The notes under the pieces are model-generated. The model saw only the letters and a program-made list of their open reading frames with translations. It was not told the origin of the DNA and did not search any database. 64,000 nucleotides of DNA, from the NCBI GenBank assembly GCA_910574895.1, contig CAJTDQ010000001.1, positions 606,777-670,776 on the forward strand, written 5' to 3'. Positions within the stretch are counted from its first letter, which is position 1. Every line of letters begins with the position of its first letter. Positions 17,301 to 26,254 of the stretch are shown one piece after another. This stretch comes from Eubacteriaceae bacterium. Its GTDB lineage: Bacteria > Bacillota > Clostridia > Lachnospirales > Lachnospiraceae. Both the position numbers and the translations under genes were made by a program.

Positions 17301-20300
17301 CTTAATTGTCGTGTTACTTGAAACAAGGAATTTTCCTTCATATACAGCGGATTCTATTGTCGGAGTACTTCCATCCGTTGTATAGTAAATTGTCACGCCT
17401 TCATCAGTCGTAGAAAGTTCTACCATTTGTGTATCATCAAAAGTTACAATTCCCGATATATTATCTGTTACTGTTCCTTCTGCTACAGATGTTGCTTTGA
17501 TATTTGGTGTTGCAGCCTGTTGTAATTCAGAATTTTCTTTAATCTCAAATGCTACTGTAGCCTTTGAGCCGATTGCTGCCGTTCCAACTTTTGTACCATC
17601 AGCTTTCTTTATTGTTACTGTCTGTGTTTTCTCTGTCGGATTCCATACCTGAGCAGTATATTTTCCATTCTTTACATATACAGAACCCTGAATATCTCCA
17701 ACAACCATATAGTCATTTGTTCTATATCCATAAGCATCCATTGCTGAAATGAACCACAAGGTATTTGCTCTGTCTTCCGTCTGTACCTTGGTTACATTCG
17801 CCTCAAACTTTTCGTAAGCACTCTTTGCATCTGTCTGTGAAAGGAAGGGCCATGTAATATGCTGCCATCCATTATCCGGAGTAACATATGTATCCGGATT
17901 ATGCCATGTTTCAGCCTCTTCCTGTTTTCCTTCCGCAACCAATTGATCATATAGTCTTTTTTCTATATTAATGGCATACTGTGTATCATCCACTAATCCC
18001 TGATAAATCTTTGCACATTTTTCCTGCTTCATACCATAATTTGTAAGATACTCTGAAATCGGCAGCCACTGAATACCATATACATATACCGGCTGTCCGC
18101 CAAAGAATGTTCCATATCCCATGGATGCACCATATATCTGACCTGTACCTTCAAACGGATACTCCGGTAACCAGTTTGTCTCATCATAGTCAAACCAGTA
18201 CTGTTCAATGGCATCCATCTCTGTCGTAAATCCATATGCGCCTGCATCAATATATTTTGTATTCTGTGTAGCCTCTCCCCAGAGATACATACCTACCCAG
18301 CTGAACAAAGCTTCGGATGCAGATTCCTGATTGTTACCGGAATCACTGTCTGCATATCCACCAGCCCAGGAATGTCCTGAATACTGATCAAAAGCTCTGA
18401 ACTTACAGAATAACTCGTCATTATCATCCGGGCATGCGTAGTCTCTTACAAGAATTTCTACCATATCTTTGTATTCGTTATAAAACTCTTTATCATATGT
18501 AGCAAGTACTGCCGCACCAAACATAAAATATCCATATGTAAAGTGGTGGTCACAGATTGCTGCATTAGCACCATATGCACTATCCGGATAATATACAGTG
18601 CCCCAATCCTTGTTATAAATCAGATAACATCTATCTTCTTCTCCATCATAATTGAACCAGTCAATCATAATGCTCTTTAATTTTGCAAGTAACTTTTCTT
18701 TAATTTCTGTTTCACCCAGCTGATCTGCCATAATTGCACTAATTGCAAGCGGGTGAACATTTTTTCCTTCCCAATATGCGTCTGATACCGGTGCTGCATT
18801 AACTTTTGAAGCGACTACCTGATTGAGATAATCTATCATTTCTTCAGTATTGAACATCTCGCTGTCCGGCTTTGCAAAGGTTGGGAGCAATCCTGAAAAC
18901 TGCTGCGTTGTATGATATACATTTGACCAAATTGACTTCATGTCACCACGAATGGATGGATAAACCGCTGCCGGATTATCTGCTTCATCTGTATGTTTCC
19001 ACTGATGTGGGAACATACAGTGCATTGTCACATTTGAAAAACCACTTCTTTTAACTTCCGTTGTTGCTGTATATGTTGTAATAATCTTTGAATTGTCATG
19101 GTTATAAGAATAATCTACATGCGTATTTGTTATAAATGCATATCCATGTTTGTAATAACTGTCAATATCTGTCTTCTTTGTCATCGCAGCCACTGACATA
19201 TAATTCTCTTTTGCCGATGGAAATGTAACCTTAATCTTATAATTTGAACCGGCTACCATTACCTTAAACTGAGTTCCTTCCGGAACATTCACACAATAAT
19301 ATGCTCCGTCATTCTTTGCTTTTGCATTTTCCTCATCTACGGATGTAAATCCAATATGATCCGTTATTACTGTATCACCTTTATTCGCTAAAATTGGATT
19401 TCCATTTCCATCAAAAAGTTCAGTAATTGTTGAACCACTGATGTAAGCCACTGTATTATTACAAAATTCATTGAATATGTAAGGAGAGCCTTTTACAACT
19501 GTTGATGTCATCTGAAGTTCATTGTCATCCATCAATCCTAATTTTACGGAATAATCACCATAATCTTCTACCCTGTCATATCCTGAATTCGCATCAAAAT
19601 TTTCCGGTGTAATATAAAAATCTCTGCCTGTTTCTGTACTCTGGTCTGTTCCCAGATCATTTTCTGTTCGAACACCTACCCAGCCTGCAGTTGCGGTAAG
19701 CACTCCAAGACCTTTCTTTGAGAAACTTGTCTTAAGCGGTGTAGAACACAGTAAATTACTATATACCTGTATCATTGCTGAAGACCACCAGCTGTTAGAG
19801 TCTACCGGAGTCTTAATTGTATCCGGATTTACAAAAGTTGGAAGCTTATTCTTTTCATTGTACATTTCTCCTGATACATATGATCCTTTACCATTTGGAT
19901 TACTTATAATCTCTCTCTTTGGAAGTTCAGGGATGGTTTCATTTTCTTTACTGTCACCCTCTCTGTATTCATATACTTCAAAATCAGATACACCAAATCC
20001 ACTTCCATGTTCTACCTTTGTGTATCCAAACATTCTGACATATCTTACATTCTCCTGATAGATTGTAAAATTGTCCTTCTTATACGCTGAACCTTTTAAA
20101 ACTCTATGTACTGTTTTCCAGTTTTCTGCATCAGAAGATACCTGTACATCATAAATCTTTCCTGCATCTGCATTCCAGTTCAAAACAACTCGTCCAATCG
20201 TATACTCTTTTTCTAAGTCAACATATATCCACTGATCGTCACCCTGATAAGATGTCCATGTAGTGTTAGAATCTCCATCTACAGCATTTTCCGGCTTGAC

Positions 20301-21344
20301 ATTTTTATATGCATCTTCCATCAGATTCCCATCACTGTCATACATCCACCATTCATCTCTTACATTGACCTGTCTGATTACATTACCATCCTGTATAATA
20401 TCATTATATTTTGCTGTTACCGTCTTATTTAATGCAAGGTTTACACCATAATTCTCTGGTCGTTTTACCATACCATCTGTACCATAAACCTGAAATTCAT
20501 AAAAAGAACAGCCGTAGTCAATACTTCTTTCTGTACATACAATTTTTACATACCTTGCTCTTTTCTGTTCTGCTGACAAATCATCAAAAGTAATTGTTTC
20601 TTTTGATTTATCTACAATTTCACCAGATGTTTCTTCCTCTTCTTCCCCGCCGGCACCTTCTTCTACTTCAATATCCATCTCGCCACGGCCGACTTCCTGC
20701 TTTGTATCCTTGTCTAAGGCAATAACAATCAGTTTATGCGTTCCCTGACTTAAATTCATCTGCCCCTGATTTGGTCCATGACTTGAAAACTTATATCCGT
20801 CTGGTGCCTTAGCATAATGCTCCTCACCAATTTCATCTACATAAACTGCATATGTGGCATTGTCAACACTTGTCCAATGCGCCAATATTGTTCCTACCCC
20901 ATCAGTCATCTTCTGCACCTCATAAGAAATGCTCATACCTGTAGGTTCACTCGGTGTAGTCTGCTGACCTTTTCCCTTTGTATATACTGTATTCCAATTC
21001 TCCTCATCATTTGAAAACTGAATCTCATATGATTTTGCCCTAGCAGCCTCCCAATGTATATATAAATGGTCTATATTTGCTTCCTTACCAAGATCAACGT
21101 AAAACCATTCATTTTTATCGCTCTGTGCTGCCTGCCATCTACTTTTATCATCGCCATCTACGGCATTTTCCGGTGCATCATTACCATTTTGTGAACTGGC
21201 ATATACCGGTCTGCCATATGAAATATTATATGGCTCATTAACATCATCCGCATGAATAGTAAATATCTTTCCCTGCGGACAAATAGTTACAATCAATGCT
21301 GCCACTAAAACAACAGATGTAACTTTCTTCCATAAACCTCTCAT
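14310..21344 (-). CDS. Giant secreted GH81 endo-beta-1,3-glucanase, multidomain
   Basis: 2344 residues; GGAGG before the ATG. Order seen: signal peptide 1 to about 33; discoidin (F5/8C) domain about 37-285 with an Fn3-like insert (about 130-230); second discoidin about 300-460; GH81 catalytic domain about 475-1220 with CDHHFTYGYF near 928 (general acid Asp) and FDQYSGHSWAGG near 990 followed by NNQESASEALFSW (catalytic Glu); chitobiase-like repeat about 1300-1370; third discoidin about 1378-1505; second chitobiase-like repeat about 1508-1585; two Big_2 Ig-like domains about 1590-1750; fourth discoidin; Fn3-like; fifth discoidin to about 2160; and a C-terminal module (GYQISVAHEGFRVVGSV) I cannot name. 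GH81 cuts beta-1,3-glucan internally. There is no LPXTG motif or basic tail. It interrupts the usual ftsZ-spoIIGA neighbourhood. Confidence 0.92.
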   Translation of the reverse strand: MRGLWKKVTSVVLVAALIVTICPQGKIFTIHADDVNEPYNISYGRPVYASSQNGNDAPENAVDGDDKSRWQAAQSDKNEWFYVDLGKEANIDHLYIHWEAARAKSYEIQFSNDEENWNTVYTKGKGQQTTPSEPTGMSISYEVQKMTDGVGTILAHWTSVDNATYAVYVDEIGEEHYAKAPDGYKFSSHGPNQGQMNLSQGTHKLIVIALDKDTKQEVGRGEMDIEVEEGAGGEEEEETSGEIVDKSKETITFDDLSAEQKRARYVKIVCTERSIDYGCSFYEFQVYGTDGMVKRPENYGVNLALNKTVTAKYNDIIQDGNVIRQVNVRDEWWMYDSDGNLMEDAYKNVKPENAVDGDSNTTWTSYQGDDQWIYVDLEKEYTIGRVVLNWNADAGKIYDVQVSSDAENWKTVHRVLKGSAYKKDNFTIYQENVRYVRMFGYTKVEHGSGFGVSDFEVYEYREGDSKENETIPELPKREIISNPNGKGSYVSGEMYNEKNKLPTFVNPDTIKTPVDSNSWWSSAMIQVYSNLLCSTPLKTSFSKKGLGVLTATAGWVGVRTENDLGTDQSTETGRDFYITPENFDANSGYDRVEDYGDYSVKLGLMDDNELQMTSTVVKGSPYIFNEFCNNTVAYISGSTITELFDGNGNPILANKGDTVITDHIGFTSVDEENAKAKNDGAYYCVNVPEGTQFKVMVAGSNYKIKVTFPSAKENYMSVAAMTKKTDIDSYYKHGYAFITNTHVDYSYNHDNSKIITTYTATTEVKRSGFSNVTMHCMFPHQWKHTDEADNPAAVYPSIRGDMKSIWSNVYHTTQQFSGLLPTFAKPDSEMFNTEEMIDYLNQVVASKVNAAPVSDAYWEGKNVHPLAISAIMADQLGETEIKEKLLAKLKSIMIDWFNYDGEEDRCYLIYNKDWGTVYYPDSAYGANAAICDHHFTYGYFMFGAAVLATYDKEFYNEYKDMVEILVRDYACPDDNDELFCKFRAFDQYSGHSWAGGYADSDSGNNQESASEALFSWVGMYLWGEATQNTKYIDAGAYGFTTEMDAIEQYWFDYDETNWLPEYPFEGTGQIYGASMGYGTFFGGQPVYVYGIQWLPISEYLTNYGMKQEKCAKIYQGLVDDTQYAINIEKRLYDQLVAEGKQEEAETWHNPDTYVTPDNGWQHITWPFLSQTDAKSAYEKFEANVTKVQTEDRANTLWFISAMDAYGYRTNDYMVVGDIQGSVYVKNGKYTAQVWNPTEKTQTVTIKKADGTKVGTAAIGSKATVAFEIKENSELQQAATPNIKATSVAEGTVTDNISGIVTFDDTQMVELSTTDEGVTIYYTTDGSTPTIESAVYEGKFLVSSNTTIKAIAIGDGYIDSAYSSAVVKIDGDKVESSENLALNKNVSASSTDGGKVPENAVDGNEGTMWQGDSADDEYFQVDLGSVQAVNTVNILWEAAYAEKYEIQVSIDGETWQTVAKESGMAGWMTSNFAAVNARYVRMQGVQRGTQYGYGIKEFEVYGALQAVAPVVSPVSGTYEGNQTITMSTTVKGSEIKYTLDGSEPTENSLTYTEPVTVEKSTVVKAITYRKGMILSDATEAIIIVKGTISLNKLEANMAIDRTVQLAAYTDMDVTWTSSDESIATVDENGLVTGIKPGNADIVATIPNGKSETCKITVTPPVHIESISLSSTALEMRNKSSQTLVVTVNPADTTDDTTATWKSSDENVLIVNENGTITAKSEGTATVTVTVGTFTAQCEVVVGPAATVKEMLADELYNAALGKQVEISSIYANEGSQTTDVLTDGNIDGSYVSTDWDNSRTSEYLLVDLGADYETKGLDMVALKFVNEATFCNDYEIQYSENGVDFKTVAELNGVQYSDTDEGLYSVKIDAEQAALQTAKTRYVKVVMKGNKNWGFQIREVAVLSTEQELNYTETKKCEAPADFSAVSNNPSEITYTIKAGVSQEGYKYIVLVDGKRVSEGVDAGTYTIKNVERGNHELQVMSYYEGTYSDPLSASVFVEDGSLVYYIDSDMNLAKNADVTVESIYENEGSQDPKTLTDGKISTNLGNVVETLWGEKKATITIDLGKNISKNMIDEIIMAFKADNTNATDYNVQFSEDGTNYEKVLEKTDVAYKEALEDKVDVSNYSKETVRYVQVNLTGGNCTWGYQLSEIAVMKKNININSNINVEGYQISVAHEGFRVVGSVEDTINNQKVKSWGFIYALANVNGKDTGVVDDDVFVRGDNYYVKAYQSTASGTLQDKYSESETATNYARVMKFGAFTVSAYTAKYKVRAYAVLEDGTYVYSKLVNFSVFDVASYMYDNRIMSTKAEHDYLYDKILTKVQPDYKYIDKDWSPIVKPVSFRMIP

Positions 21345-21375
21345 GATGTTTCCTCCTAATGTGTTAATCTCTTAT

Positions 21376-21404
21376 ATTATAATTTTTTTATTAACATATC
21401 TCAA
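21376..21404 (-). promoter_or_regulatory. Promoter of the GH81 gene
   Basis: TTGAGA (21404-21399), 17-nt spacer, TATAAT (21381-21376) on the minus strand, about 30 nt before the start. The rest of the 291-nt gap up to ftsZ is AT-rich without other features except the ftsZ terminator. Confidence 0.8.
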
Positions 21405-21552
21405 GAATAAAAAACTTTTTAGTTATGACTATAAAAAAATAGTTTTATCAGTCTTATTAATAAAACACTCTTTAATCATGTACAGTTTCTAACAGCCTAG
21501 TATCAAAAACATTTTAATTAACTATAAAATAAAAATATTTTTATTTATAAAT

Positions 21553-21602
21553 AAAAAAGAAAACTCTCACGAAAGGTTTCTTTCAAGAGAATTTTCTTTT
21601 TA
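21553..21602 (-). terminator. Terminator of the division cluster after ftsZ
   Basis: On the minus strand an AAAAGAAAA/TTTTCTTTT stem continues into TCTC/GAGA and TTGAAAG/CTTTCGT pairing, with T-rich sequence after it. It marks the 3' end of the mraZ-ftsZ cluster. Confidence 0.8.
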
Positions 21603-21635
21603 TAATTTATTCACAATCTAATGCTAATCTGCTAC

Positions 21636-22769
21636 TTATCGATTTCTTAAGAAATCCGGTATGTTCAATGGTTTTTCTTCAACATTACTCTGTGGCTGAG
21701 ATGTGGCATGTGCATCTCTTCCCATATCAGTTCTTGATGCTGAAGCTGAGGATGTAGCGTTATATGTGAATGATTTCTTTACTCCACCCATTCCAAATGG
21801 TGCAGCCTTTGGTGCATCAGTATCACCAATACCTGTAGCCATAACTGTAATTGAACATTCATCCGGGTAAGAATCGTCATATCTGACACCAAAAATAATA
21901 TTCGCTTCATCTCCCGCAAGTTCCTGCACATAACTTGCAGCTTCGTTTGCTTCAAATAAGCTCACATCACCAGTGATATTGATAATTACATTCTTAGCTC
22001 CGTCAATATTTGTCTCAAGAAGTGGTGATGTAACAGCCTGCTGTACAGCCTCTGAAGCCTTTTCATCTCCTGTAGCCTCACCGATACCAATATGTGCAAT
22101 ACCTGCATCTCTCATAACTGTCTGTACATCAGCAAAGTCAAGGTTAATTAATGCTGGTACGTTAATCAAATCTGTAATGCCCTGAACAGACTGCTGTAAA
22201 ACTTCATCAGCCTTCTTTAATGCTTCCGGCATTGTTGTTCTCTTATCTACAATTTCAAGCAATTTATCATTCGGAATAACAATCAATGTATCTACGTTTG
22301 GTTTTAATCTGCCGATTCCTGCAAGAGCATTATTCATACGTGTCTTTGATTCAAATCTAAAAGGCTTTGTAACAACACCTACTGTAAGTGCTCCCTGCTC
22401 TCTCGCAACACGGGCAACTACCGGTGCGGCACCTGTACCAGTTCCACCACCCATTCCACATGTAACGAATACCATATCAGCACCCTTTAACAACTGGGAT
22501 AACTCTTCAACATTCTCCTCTGCAGCTGCTTCACCAACCTCAGGTTTTGCTCCTGCTCCAAGTCCTTTTGTAATCTTCTCACCAATCTGTAATGTAGTTG
22601 GTGCCTTACTTCTTTTTAATACCTGAGCATCTGAATTTACCGATATAAACTCAACACCACCGATATTTTCATCTATCATTCTATTTACGGCATTGTTTCC
22701 TGCTCCACCAACGCCTACAACTATAATCTTTGCTACCGCTTCACTTTCGTTTGTAGTAATTTCTAACAA
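21636..22769 (-). CDS. ftsZ: Cell division protein FtsZ
   Basis: 377 residues from TTG 22769: AAGGAGG lies 8 nt upstream and [23 protein letters not shown] fits the family N-terminus; a frame to 22838 would add 23 unconserved residues without a site. GTP-binding [20 protein letters not shown] and T7 loop [11 protein letters not shown] are present. The C-terminus ends with the conserved tail peptide [10 protein letters not shown], which binds FtsA/SepF-type partners. Tubulin-like GTPase forming the Z ring. Last gene of the cluster. Confidence 0.97.
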   Translation of the reverse strand: MLEITTNESEAVAKIIVVGVGGAGNNAVNRMIDENIGGVEFISVNSDAQVLKRSKAPTTLQIGEKITKGLGAGAKPEVGEAAAEENVEELSQLLKGADMVFVTCGMGGGTGTGAAPVVARVAREQGALTVGVVTKPFRFESKTRMNNALAGIGRLKPNVDTLIVIPNDKLLEIVDKRTTMPEALKKADEVLQQSVQGITDLINVPALINLDFADVQTVMRDAGIAHIGIGEATGDEKASEAVQQAVTSPLLETNIDGAKNVIINITGDVSLFEANEAASYVQELAGDEANIIFGVRYDDSYPDECSITVMATGIGDTDAPKAAPFGMGGVKKSFTYNATSSASASRTDMGRDAHATSQPQSNVEEKPLNIPDFLRNR

Positions 22770-22806
22770 GAGTTTATCCTCCTTCGTTTTTCCATTAATT
22801 TTAGCT

Positions 22807-22825
22807 TGTCCACAATTGGTGGACA
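22807..22825 (-). promoter_or_regulatory. Small hairpin in the ftsZ leader
   Basis: TGTCCAC-AATTG-GTGGACA, a perfect 7-bp stem 38 nt before the ftsZ start, in the 112-nt gap after ftsQ. It may affect ftsZ mRNA stability or translation; no factor is identified. Confidence 0.4.
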
Positions 22826-22881
22826 TAATATTAGCCACATATACTCTATAATATAATCATTTTAAGAAAATATCAATAGTT

Positions 22882-23652
22882 TTATTTATTTTCTGTATGT
22901 TTTTTTTGTGTTTTTTTCAATGTATAACTGCCATCTTCACTGGCATACTTCATATTTAATATTCCACTTTGCTGTATTACTTTGCTGTACATATCATTTA
23001 ATGCTTCTAACTTTTTGTTCAGATTCATGGTCTTTCCTAACTGAACCTGCACCTTTTTAATCAATATGGTTACTTCATTTGATTCATTTATTTTTATTTT
23101 TTTTACACCAAAATTATACTTTTCAATGCTAGAAGTGACATCTAACAACGATTGTAACTGTTTATTATCAGACACCTTGATTTTTTCATATATTTTTAAT
23201 TCTTTCGTGTCTAATCCGTCAACAATTGGAATATCTTTGATTTTATCTTCGCTGATTTTTAAAATTGTACCATTTTCATCAAAGTAATAGTTCGCTCCAT
23301 CTTTTACAATAAAGCCTTTAAGCTTTTTTTCATATCCACTAATCTTCACTGAAAACGGAGAGAGCATCTTTACATTATACTCTTCTAATAATTCTAATCT
23401 GGTACTATGCCCTGTTTTATTTTTCAGCCAGAACATCAGAGTATTATCGACCCCTTTTGCATCCATATAAGCTTTCACTTCCTGGCTTGTATATTGACCT
23501 AAATCCAGAGAAATCTTGACATTCTGTAACTGAAAGCCAAACATGACAATCATAATTACTGCAAGCACAACACTGAACCCAATCAAAAATATTTTAACCC
23601 CTTTTTTCAAACGCCTTCTTCTTTTTCTTTTTAATTTTCTGGTTTGTCTCAT
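22882..23652 (-). CDS. ftsQ: Cell division protein FtsQ/DivIB
   Basis: 256 residues with a very basic N-terminus (RKLKRKRRRRLKK), one membrane helix about 22-44, then a POTRA-like domain (about 48-115: LQNVKISLDLGQYTSQEVKAYM) and a FtsQ-like beta domain. DivIB/FtsQ bridges FtsL and the septal transpeptidase. Sequence conservation of the family is low, so position between ftsW and ftsZ carries much of the call. It starts 18 nt after ftsW. Confidence 0.88.
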   Translation of the reverse strand: MRQTRKLKRKRRRRLKKGVKIFLIGFSVVLAVIMIVMFGFQLQNVKISLDLGQYTSQEVKAYMDAKGVDNTLMFWLKNKTGHSTRLELLEEYNVKMLSPFSVKISGYEKKLKGFIVKDGANYYFDENGTILKISEDKIKDIPIVDGLDTKELKIYEKIKVSDNKQLQSLLDVTSSIEKYNFGVKKIKINESNEVTILIKKVQVQLGKTMNLNKKLEALNDMYSKVIQQSGILNMKYASEDGSYTLKKTQKKHTENK

Positions 23653-23670
23653 ACCTCACACTCCCGGTTA

Positions 23671-24849
23671 TTACCGAATCCTTTTTATCCTTCTTGAAAC
23701 AGATAAAACCAATCCCATTTCCAGCATCAAAAACAACAATGATGTTCCACCATAACTGATAAACGGCAGTGAAACACCTGTATTTGGAATAAAGTTTGTC
23801 ACAACTGCAATATTTAAAACCACCTGTATCGAAATATGCGCTAAAATTCCTACTACCAGCATAGACCCAAATAAATCAGGTGCATTGCTTGCTACCACAC
23901 GCATCCGCCTTAACATAAAGATAAATAATGCAATAATGCAGACTGCCCCAAATATACCTAACTCTTCACATATAATAGAAAATATCATATCATTCGTTGC
24001 CTCTGGCACAAAACCCAGTTTCTGAGCACTCTGACCCAGCCCTTTTCCAAACAACCCGCCGGAGCCAATTGCATAAAGTCCCTGCATTACCTGATATCCA
24101 GTACCATCCATATACGCCTCGGGATTTCTCCACACAGCAATACGGCTGAATCGGAATCCCAAATCCGAAAATTGTCCCAAAAAGAATAATGAGACAACTC
24201 CTACTCCAATTCCACCAAGGATTACTCCCGTAAAATATTTGCAGGCACCAGCCACAATCAACATAATAGCACTGATTCCCAGTACTATAATCGCCGAACT
24301 GAGATTAGAAGTCAGCACAAACAGCAATGCCGCTCCGAGAATAGAAAAGCTATAAATCTGCCAGCATATTTTACCTCGTTTTAACGCTGTACTTCCACAC
24401 TTTGCCAGCATATGAGCCGTCATTATAATCACAGCTATTTTAACTAATTCTGCAGGCTGAAACTGGATTACGCTTAAATCAACCCATCTTCTGGCTCCAT
24501 TGGCTTCTACTCCTAATGGCGTAATTACCAGTACAACCGTAGCAATAGAGCCAATATAAATTAGTTTGTGAAATTTTCTCCAGAATCTGTAATCAATTAA
24601 AATTGCCGGTATCATTACAAAGCATCCCATTACTGTTGCTTTCAACTGATTCTTTAAAAAATGAGTTGAATCATTATATTTATTTAATGCAGTATAAGAA
24701 CTTGCACTGTACAAAAGAACATAGCCTAAGAGCATAATAAAAATCCATACAAAAAGCAAGCTATAATCAAAATAGCTGTCTGATTTACGTTTTTTTCTTT
24801 TTTGTACTACTTTTTCCTCTCCGGAAACCGGATCATATTCCTTTTTCAC
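23671..24849 (-). CDS. ftsW: Septal peptidoglycan polymerase FtsW (SEDS family)
   Basis: 392 residues from GTG 24849 (GGAG 8 nt upstream). Ten or so membrane helices; SEDS signatures SSAIIVLGISAIMLIVAGA, GYQVMQGLYAIGSGGLFGKGLGQS, PEATNDMIFSIICEELG and NFIPNTGVSLPFISYGGTSLL. It polymerises lipid II glycan strands at the septum with a class B PBP. It overlaps no neighbour but is spaced tightly after murD (22 nt). No murG follows it here. Confidence 0.95.
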   Translation of the reverse strand: MKKEYDPVSGEEKVVQKRKKRKSDSYFDYSLLFVWIFIMLLGYVLLYSASSYTALNKYNDSTHFLKNQLKATVMGCFVMIPAILIDYRFWRKFHKLIYIGSIATVVLVITPLGVEANGARRWVDLSVIQFQPAELVKIAVIIMTAHMLAKCGSTALKRGKICWQIYSFSILGAALLFVLTSNLSSAIIVLGISAIMLIVAGACKYFTGVILGGIGVGVVSLFFLGQFSDLGFRFSRIAVWRNPEAYMDGTGYQVMQGLYAIGSGGLFGKGLGQSAQKLGFVPEATNDMIFSIICEELGIFGAVCIIALFIFMLRRMRVVASNAPDLFGSMLVVGILAHISIQVVLNIAVVTNFIPNTGVSLPFISYGGTSLLFLMLEMGLVLSVSRRIKRIR

Positions 24850-24871
24850 GATACCAACTCCAAGATTTCTT

Positions 24872-26233
24872 TTATTTCTTTAACTTTTTAACCAATTCTT
24901 TAAACATATCCCCACGCTGTTCATAACAGTCAAACATATCCCAGCTGGCACATGCCGGGGATAATAAAACTGCATCTCCAGGCTCTGACTTCTCATAGCA
25001 GACCTGCACTGCTTCTTCGAGAGATTGTGTAAATATAATATTTTCATAACCATATTTTTTTACTGTATCTGCAATCTGCTCTGATGTCTCACCTAATAAA
25101 ACGAGGCATTTTATTTTTCCATCCAATTCTTTTGCCCAGTCATCAAATGAGACCTTCTTATCGTACCCTCCGGCAATTAATACCGTTGGTCTGGACATTG
25201 CCTGAATAGCCTTTATTGATGCATCTGTATTCGTTCCTTTAGAATCATTGTAATAAATTACATCATCAATCGTATCTACATATTCGATTCTATGCTCTAC
25301 AGCTTTAAACTTTCTGATTGCCTCTTTGATTATTTTTGCCGGAACCCCCATATTCATTGCTATGCCAATAGCAGCCATAATATTCTCTGTATTATGAATT
25401 CCAACTAAAGTAGTATCTTCTGTAGTTGTAATAATCTGCTTGTCACTTCCCTCGGCATATATAATATTCTTTCCTTCCAGATAGATTCCCTCGTCTAATT
25501 CCTGTTTACTGCTGAACCAGATAATTTTATTATGTAATTTTGGTGCATACTTTCTTAATATTTCATCTTCATAATTTAAAATAACCGGTGCTTCTTCAGG
25601 TTGATTTTTTGTAATATCCATTTTAACATCTGTATAACATTCCATTGTGTAATGTCGGTTTAAATGGTCCGGAGTAATATTCAGTACAGCACTGACATCC
25701 GGTTTAAATGTATGTATTGTTTCCAATTGGAAACTGCTAATCTCTGCAACCGTAACTGTATCATCTGTAGAATCAAAGGCTGTTTGCGTATATGGAGTTC
25801 CTATGTTTCCAACCACATCCACGTCCTCATAGTAAGCAGCAAGAATTTCACCAACTAATGCTGTAGTAGTGGTCTTACCATTCGTCCCTGTAATAGCAGC
25901 AAGTTTACCTTTACCTACAACATAGGCCAATTCAACTTCTCCCCAAATCGAAACACCGGCTTCTCTCACTGCATTAACAAAAGGAGCATCAATGGCAATA
26001 CCCGGACTTAAAACCATTAAGTCTACATTCTTAATTACTCCTATAGGAAGCTCTCCTAAAATCACTTCCACTGATTCTATATTTTGCAGTTTTGCTAATA
26101 TGTCTTCTTTGTTTAAATTGGCATTTCCATCATAAATAATGACACCCGCCCCTACTTTTTTTAATAAATCTGCGGCACTGATTCCACTCTTCCCTGAACC
26201 TGCCACTAAAACTTTTTTATCTTTCAGCTCCAT
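24872..26233 (-). CDS. murD: UDP-N-acetylmuramoylalanine--D-glutamate ligase
   Basis: 453 residues. N-terminal Rossmann-type domain (VLVAGSGKSGISAADLL), ATP-binding central domain with ITGTNGKTTTTALVGEI, ISSFQLETI and the DHLNRH motif, and C-terminal ligase domain (YNDSKGTN, AGGYDKKV). It adds D-Glu to UDP-MurNAc-Ala in the cytoplasm. It lies between mraY and ftsW in the cluster; murE and murF are not in the window. Confidence 0.97.
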   Translation of the reverse strand: MELKDKKVLVAGSGKSGISAADLLKKVGAGVIIYDGNANLNKEDILAKLQNIESVEVILGELPIGVIKNVDLMVLSPGIAIDAPFVNAVREAGVSIWGEVELAYVVGKGKLAAITGTNGKTTTTALVGEILAAYYEDVDVVGNIGTPYTQTAFDSTDDTVTVAEISSFQLETIHTFKPDVSAVLNITPDHLNRHYTMECYTDVKMDITKNQPEEAPVILNYEDEILRKYAPKLHNKIIWFSSKQELDEGIYLEGKNIIYAEGSDKQIITTTEDTTLVGIHNTENIMAAIGIAMNMGVPAKIIKEAIRKFKAVEHRIEYVDTIDDVIYYNDSKGTNTDASIKAIQAMSRPTVLIAGGYDKKVSFDDWAKELDGKIKCLVLLGETSEQIADTVKKYGYENIIFTQSLEEAVQVCYEKSEPGDAVLLSPACASWDMFDCYEQRGDMFKELVKKLKK

Positions 26234-26254
26234 AATATCTCTCCATATTTTCCA

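Noticed and set aside
22770..22838. Longer FtsZ N-terminus ([11 protein letters not shown]...)
   Set aside because: It has no ribosome site, is not conserved in FtsZ, and includes the strong site used by TTG 22769.
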